Source: W0P28-013 sp963621145
Lineage (GTDB): Bacteria > Bacteroidota > Bacteroidia > Bacteroidales > Paludibacteraceae
Direction of reading: 5' to 3'
Assembly: GCA_963621145.1 (NCBI GenBank)
Contig: CAVFDI010000071.1
Coordinates: forward strand, 1-8,205
DNA: 8,205 bases
Below, one piece after another: positions 5,152 to 8,205 of this stretch. The notes below the pieces were generated by a model. It made no database searches. It saw only the letters and a list, made by a program, of their open reading frames with translations, and was not told where the DNA came from. The position numbers and the translations under genes are program-made. The first letter of the stretch is position 1, and each line of letters starts with the position of its first letter.

Positions 5152-5886
5152 CTATTCTGCCCAAATTTTGTACGCAGCCTCGGCTTGGCGATGAAGCATT
5201 TCAAGACCATTTTTGATGGTTGCGCCTTGGGCTTTTCCTTTGGAAAGAAAGGGCGTTTCGGCAGGATTGTAAACCAAATCGAAGAGCAGATGTTGCGGCG
5301 TGATGGCGCGATAAGGAATGTCGGCATAGCCATCGACTTCGGGCCACATGCCAAGCGGCGTGGCATTTATTATCAGATGGTGCGAGGCAACAACTTCGGA
5401 ATCGACTTCGGCATAATCCAAGCGGCGCGGACCAGCCTCGCGCGACACATAAATCCACCTAATGCCCAGTCTATCAAGCACATAGGTTACTGCTCGCGAC
5501 GCACCGCCAGTGCCAAGAACAAGTGCGCAATCGCATTGCGTAGTTAGAAGAGGTCGCAACGACGCCTCGAAACCAATGGCATCGGTGTTGTGCCCAACAA
5601 GTCGGTGAAGGTCGCCATGTTTCACAAATTGAATGGTGTTTACAGCGCCAATCTTTTGCGCCTCGGGCGAAATTTCGTCAAGCAAAGGGAGAATTGCGGT
5701 TTTGTAGGGAATGGTAACGTTCAGTCCGTCCCATTTTTTTGCCAAAATCTGCGGCAAAAGGTCGACCGACGGCACTTCGCACAGCGTGTAATCGGCATCG
5801 ATTTTTTCTGTGCGAAATTTCTGCTCGAAATAGTTTTTCGAAAACGAATGTCCGAGCCGCTCGCCAATCAGTCCAAAATGTTTCAT
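5152..5886 (-). CDS. aroE: Shikimate dehydrogenase
   Basis: The 244-aa protein carries all expected AroE motifs in order. GHSFSK (12-17) binds the substrate carboxylate, and NVTIPYK (56-62) contains the catalytic lysine K62. GAVNT (80-84) and GHNTDAIG (98-105) follow, with catalytic aspartate D102. The nucleotide-binding loop is GTGGASRA (125-132), then NATPLGM (174-180), LVYNPAETPFL (204-214) and NGLEMLHRQA (226-235). It reduces 3-dehydroshikimate to shikimate, the fourth step of chorismate synthesis from DAHP, in the cytoplasm, probably with NADPH. It is slightly shorter than E. coli AroE (272 aa), as common in Bacteroidota. The ATG overlaps the upstream DedA stop by 4 bp (ATGA), so the two are translationally coupled. 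The next gene downstream is an aromatic amino acid lyase, so the pathway that makes the lyase substrate sits beside it, although the 94-bp gap with its own promoter suggests separate control. Confidence 0.96.
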   Translation of the reverse strand: MKHFGLIGERLGHSFSKNYFEQKFRTEKIDADYTLCEVPSVDLLPQILAKKWDGLNVTIPYKTAILPLLDEISPEAQKIGAVNTIQFVKHGDLHRLVGHNTDAIGFEASLRPLLTTQCDCALVLGTGGASRAVTYVLDRLGIRWIYVSREAGPRRLDYAEVDSEVVASHHLIINATPLGMWPEVDGYADIPYRAITPQHLLFDLVYNPAETPFLSKGKAQGATIKNGLEMLHRQAEAAYKIWAE

Positions 5887-6620
5887 TCTGCGTTTTTGGC
5901 TTGTTTGGCCTTATGTTTCTTCACAAAATGGCGAATGATGAGGAACAAAATGCCTGCGCCAACCAGCACCACCATCAGAATGGAGAGTTCGTGGTTATAT
6001 TTGTCGATGAGGTCGGCCTGACCGTGCGCCAAGTAGCCAATCAGTGCCAAAATGATGTTCCAAATGCCTGCGCCAAGCGTAGTATAGAGCAAGAAACTGC
6101 CGATGTTCATGCGCGCCAATCCTGCAGGAATGGAAATGAGTTGGCGAATGCCAGGTACCAAACGTCCGATGAAGGTCGAAATTTTTCCGTGATCGTTGAA
6201 ATACTCTTCCGCCTTTTTCACTTTTTCGCTGCTCAAGAGGCAGAGATGGCCCAACTTGCTATCGGCAAATTTGTAGATAATCGGTCGCCCGAGCCAGAGC
6301 GCCAAAAAATAGTTGATGAGTGCACCAAGAATTGCACCAATAGTTCCGAAAACCACCACCAAGACGACATTCATCGAATTGTCTTTGTCGCACGCCACAT
6401 ACGCTGCGGGCGGAATGACCACCTCCGACGGGAACGGGATGAACGAACTCTCGATGGTCATCAGCGCAGTGATGCTGCCGTAGTTCATATTTTCGTCGTA
6501 CCAACCAATGATGCGCTGCAAGAGCGATTGTGTGGTGTCCTGCTCCACTTCGGGTGCAGCGTTTTGTGCCGACAAACAGAGCGGCAGGCAAAGGGCGAAA
6601 AGAATCAGGGTCTTTTTCAT
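5883..6620 (-). CDS. DedA family (SNARE-associated/VTT domain) inner-membrane protein
   Basis: The 245-aa protein begins with a likely Sec signal peptide (MKK, hydrophobic core, cleavage near LSAQ, residue 19). The DedA domain follows. ESSFIPFPSEVVIPPAAY (57-74) contains the conserved acidic residues E57 and E66. A glycine-rich helix lies at 86-110, and GRLVPGIRQLISIPAG (152-167) carries the family arginines R153 and R159. Two more C-terminal membrane segments (about 177-198 and 212-230) and a Lys-rich tail (HFVKKHKAKQAK) complete it. DedA proteins are proton-motive-force-linked membrane proteins; some act as flippases for undecaprenyl phosphate or phosphatidylethanolamine. The particular lipid cannot be read from the sequence. 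The stop codon overlaps the aroE start by 4 bp. The start ATG is itself built from the last unit of a TCTGAAA-type heptamer array, and no Shine-Dalgarno sequence is visible. The family is firm, the substrate unknown. Confidence 0.9.
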   Translation of the reverse strand: MKKTLILFALCLPLCLSAQNAAPEVEQDTTQSLLQRIIGWYDENMNYGSITALMTIESSFIPFPSEVVIPPAAYVACDKDNSMNVVLVVVFGTIGAILGALINYFLALWLGRPIIYKFADSKLGHLCLLSSEKVKKAEEYFNDHGKISTFIGRLVPGIRQLISIPAGLARMNIGSFLLYTTLGAGIWNIILALIGYLAHGQADLIDKYNHELSILMVVLVGAGILFLIIRHFVKKHKAKQAKNAE

Positions 6621-6654
6621 TTCAGATTTCAGATTTCAAATTTCAGGTTTCAAG
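6620..6654. repeat. Heptamer array TTTCAGA directly before the DedA start
   Basis: Five period-7 units lie at 6620-6654 (TTTCAGA twice, TTTCAAA, TTTCAGG, TTTCAAG). On the coding strand the units read TCTGAAA, and the last one runs straight into the DedA ATG. Confidence 0.8.
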
Positions 6655-6689
6655 GTGTGCGCACCACATTCAACTTCAATGCACAAATC

Positions 6690-6745
6690 TTGCTACTTGC
6701 TACTTGTTACTTGCTACTTGCTACTTGCTACTTACATCTTGCTAC
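6690..6745. repeat. Eight-unit heptamer array TTGCTAC in the TPR-DedA gap
   Basis: Eight consecutive period-7 units occupy 6690-6745. Six are exactly TTGCTAC; the third is TTGTTAC and the seventh TTACATC. This is the longest and cleanest array in the window. It lies just downstream of the TPR gene stop (6754). Confidence 0.88.
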
Positions 6746-6753
6746 TAACCAAA

Positions 6754-8181
6754 TCAGAGTTTCAGATGTTTTTTTGCATCTTTGAAAATGCGCTGAACGA
6801 GCATTGGTGTGAAACTATTGCGCTCTTTTGCAATGTCGAAATACTCTTGCGCTTTTTTGTAGTCTTTGTTGCCATAGGCAGCGAGGCACGCAAAAAAGTA
6901 GATGTCGTAAATATCAATTTCTTGTTCTTTGCACAACTCCATGGCTTTTTCGTAGTAGCTTAGCGCCTCTTCGTAGGCATCGCAACCGAGAACCAAGTCG
7001 CCGTAAAATTTCCACGCAGCAGCGAAATCAGGCTTCAGAACTCTCAAAATGTGCCGCAGCAAGACTTCACACTCTTTGATTCTGTTTTCGTCGTGCAAAA
7101 CATCCGCCAAAATGAGCAAATACGATGGATTTTGGGGCTGCAACGCAATCGCTTTTTTTATACTGTGTTTCGTCTCTTTCGTGTCGCGCAGATAGCACGA
7201 TGCTTGGGCAATGCCATACCACGAATCAGCATCTTCTGGATCGATGGCAACTACTTTTTTGTAGGCTTTACGGGCTTTTTCGGGATCTTGTTGCTGCTCG
7301 TAGCATTTAGCCATAAGAAACCACAAATCCTCGTCGTCTGAATCCTTTTTTACGCATTTTTTCAGTGTTGCGATGCAATTTTCGAAGTCTTGCAGATTGT
7401 ATTCGCAGTAGGCTTTCTGACCGAGCGCCTGCAAGTCGTCAGGTTCAATGGCAAGTGCGTAGTTGTAGTCGTTCAGCGCCTCGTTATATTGCTCGGCTTT
7501 GAAGTGAATGGAACCAATTTGATGCCATGCTTCCACATCGTAAGGGTCGATGTCGAGCACGCGATTGCAGAGTGCGATTGCTTCATCTTCTTGTCCCATA
7601 GCTTCGAGCGTTGCGGCCTTGGCGTGCAACATGCCGACGTCGTTTGGATCGATGGCCAAAATTTTGTCGTAGAAATAGAGTGTATTTTCAAAAACATTTT
7701 TCTGATGCGCCTCGTCATCGTCTTCGATGTCGTCGGTAAGAACACGCAAAATGTCGCTACAAAGACTTGAAATATTATAGTCCTCGTCGTCGGCCACGCT
7801 CTCGACAAGCTGTTTGAACTCTGCTACGCTTTCGTTGCGCCGCCCAAGCCGATAGAGCGCCTCGGCGTGATTGAAAGTATGCAATGGGTAGTCGCGGTCG
7901 CGATAGCGATCGAGCAGTGCCAATGCCTTTTTCGGCTTATTTTGAGCGAGATAGATAGCGGCTTGCTGACAATACAGATAGCGATCGCCTGGATGCAGTT
8001 TGAAGGCATATTCGAGTGCCTGTTCGGCCTTTTCAAAGCCTTTTTCGGTAAACAGATAATGCTCGATGATAATTTCCATATCGTCGACATCGAAATAGTC
8101 GCTGCGTCCTTGCGCCACAGCTTCTTCGTATTGTTTTATCATCTCGCGATCCTCGTCCGAGAGCGAATCATCGAAGTTCAT
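6754..8181 (-). CDS. Tetratricopeptide repeat (TPR) protein
   Basis: The 475-aa protein lacks a signal peptide or membrane segment, is strongly acidic and is built almost entirely from TPR-like helical pairs. Clear units are seen near residues 33-64, 67-95, 101-129, 181-213 (ALCNRVLDIDPYD), 215-247 (ALNDYNYALAIEPDD), 249-281, 283-315 (ARKAYKKVVAIDPED), 317-349, 351-383, 385-417 and 426-457. An acidic stretch (about 131-158, including IEDDDE) interrupts the array. TPR proteins act as cytoplasmic interaction scaffolds; no enzymatic motif is visible, so no specific function can be given. It starts 4 bp downstream of a GTTAGGA heptamer array at the window edge. It is followed by a 133-bp repeat-filled gap before the DedA gene, so it is probably a neighbour rather than a partner of the pigment-type genes. 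The ATG at 8181 is the first start available in the window. Confidence 0.88.
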   Translation of the reverse strand: MNFDDSLSDEDREMIKQYEEAVAQGRSDYFDVDDMEIIIEHYLFTEKGFEKAEQALEYAFKLHPGDRYLYCQQAAIYLAQNKPKKALALLDRYRDRDYPLHTFNHAEALYRLGRRNESVAEFKQLVESVADDEDYNISSLCSDILRVLTDDIEDDDEAHQKNVFENTLYFYDKILAIDPNDVGMLHAKAATLEAMGQEDEAIALCNRVLDIDPYDVEAWHQIGSIHFKAEQYNEALNDYNYALAIEPDDLQALGQKAYCEYNLQDFENCIATLKKCVKKDSDDEDLWFLMAKCYEQQQDPEKARKAYKKVVAIDPEDADSWYGIAQASCYLRDTKETKHSIKKAIALQPQNPSYLLILADVLHDENRIKECEVLLRHILRVLKPDFAAAWKFYGDLVLGCDAYEEALSYYEKAMELCKEQEIDIYDIYFFACLAAYGNKDYKKAQEYFDIAKERNSFTPMLVQRIFKDAKKHLKL

Positions 8182-8184
8182 ACA

Positions 8185-8205
8185 GTTAGGAGTTAGGAGT
8201 TAGGA
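8185..8205. repeat. Heptamer array GTTAGGA at the window edge
   Basis: Three perfect period-7 copies of GTTAGGA run to the last base and may continue outside. The array begins 4 bp upstream of the TPR gene start codon. Confidence 0.8.

Noticed and set aside
6655..6664. GTGCGCAC palindrome in the TPR-DedA gap as an operator
   Set aside because: It is only 8 bp, the symmetry does not extend, and there is no promoter consensus beside it.
5739..6785. Plus-strand open frame of 348 codons across aroE, DedA and the repeat gap
   Set aside because: It is antisense to two genes with full motif sets. Its tail simply translates the TTGCTAC array into a 7-residue LLLATCY-type repeat.
1597..7988. Three GCGATCGC octamers (1597-1604, 1843-1850, 7981-7988), like cyanobacterial HIP1
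   Set aside because: All three encode the tripeptide Gly-Asp-Arg as GGC GAT CGC in coding sequence, so amino acid sequence and codon preference explain them.
1..8205. CRISPR array, tRNA, rRNA, insertion sequence or prophage genes
   Set aside because: The repeats have no spacers of CRISPR size, no cloverleaf or rRNA-like sequence was seen, and no transposase or integrase is encoded.

Overview
The window looks like a chromosomal segment of a Bacteroidota bacterium, most likely Bacteroidales. The evidence is a TAnnTTTG-type -7 promoter box in front of the ammonia-lyase gene, no Shine-Dalgarno sequences at most starts, a DedA protein with a cleavable signal peptide, and an ammonia-lyase/ACP/acyltransferase/methyltransferase gene set typical of aryl-polyene and flexirubin pigment loci in this phylum. 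This placement rests on gene content and motifs, not on a database search. All eight genes lie on the minus strand, so transcription runs from high to low coordinates.

The upstream, housekeeping-like part holds a cytoplasmic TPR-repeat protein (8181-6754), then after a repeat-filled 133-bp gap a DedA/SNARE-associated inner-membrane protein (6620-5883). The DedA stop overlaps the start of aroE, shikimate dehydrogenase (5886-5152), by 4 bp (ATGA). After a 94-bp gap carrying the best promoter in the window comes the downstream part. It contains an MIO-type aromatic amino acid ammonia-lyase (5057-3558), a 180-bp repeat-rich gap, then a tight run of an acyl carrier protein (3377-3135), a NapH/CcoG-like membrane 4Fe-4S protein (3125-2199) and an LpxL/HtrB-like acyltransferase (2193-1315). 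A 62-bp nonamer-repeat gap then leads to a family-2 SAM methyltransferase (1252-155).

The downstream genes plausibly work together. The lyase would deaminate tyrosine (or another aromatic amino acid) to a cinnamate-type starter, the ACP would carry the growing chain, the acyltransferase would move the product onto a membrane lipid acceptor, and the methyltransferase would decorate the aryl head. AroE feeds the pathway that makes aromatic amino acids. The membrane Fe-S protein inside this run has no obvious role and is the most intriguing gene. No ketosynthase, ketoreductase, dehydratase, ligase or exporter is in the window, so the locus is incomplete here and probably continues below base 1.

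The second theme is non-coding. Every gap of 60 bp or more contains short degenerate tandem repeats of period 7, 8 or 9 with different words. One 24-bp stretch recurs in inverted orientation in two gaps about 6.5 kb apart. The leftmost 176 bp alternate such arrays with three perfect 8-bp-stem hairpins, the last of which forms the final codons of the methyltransferase.
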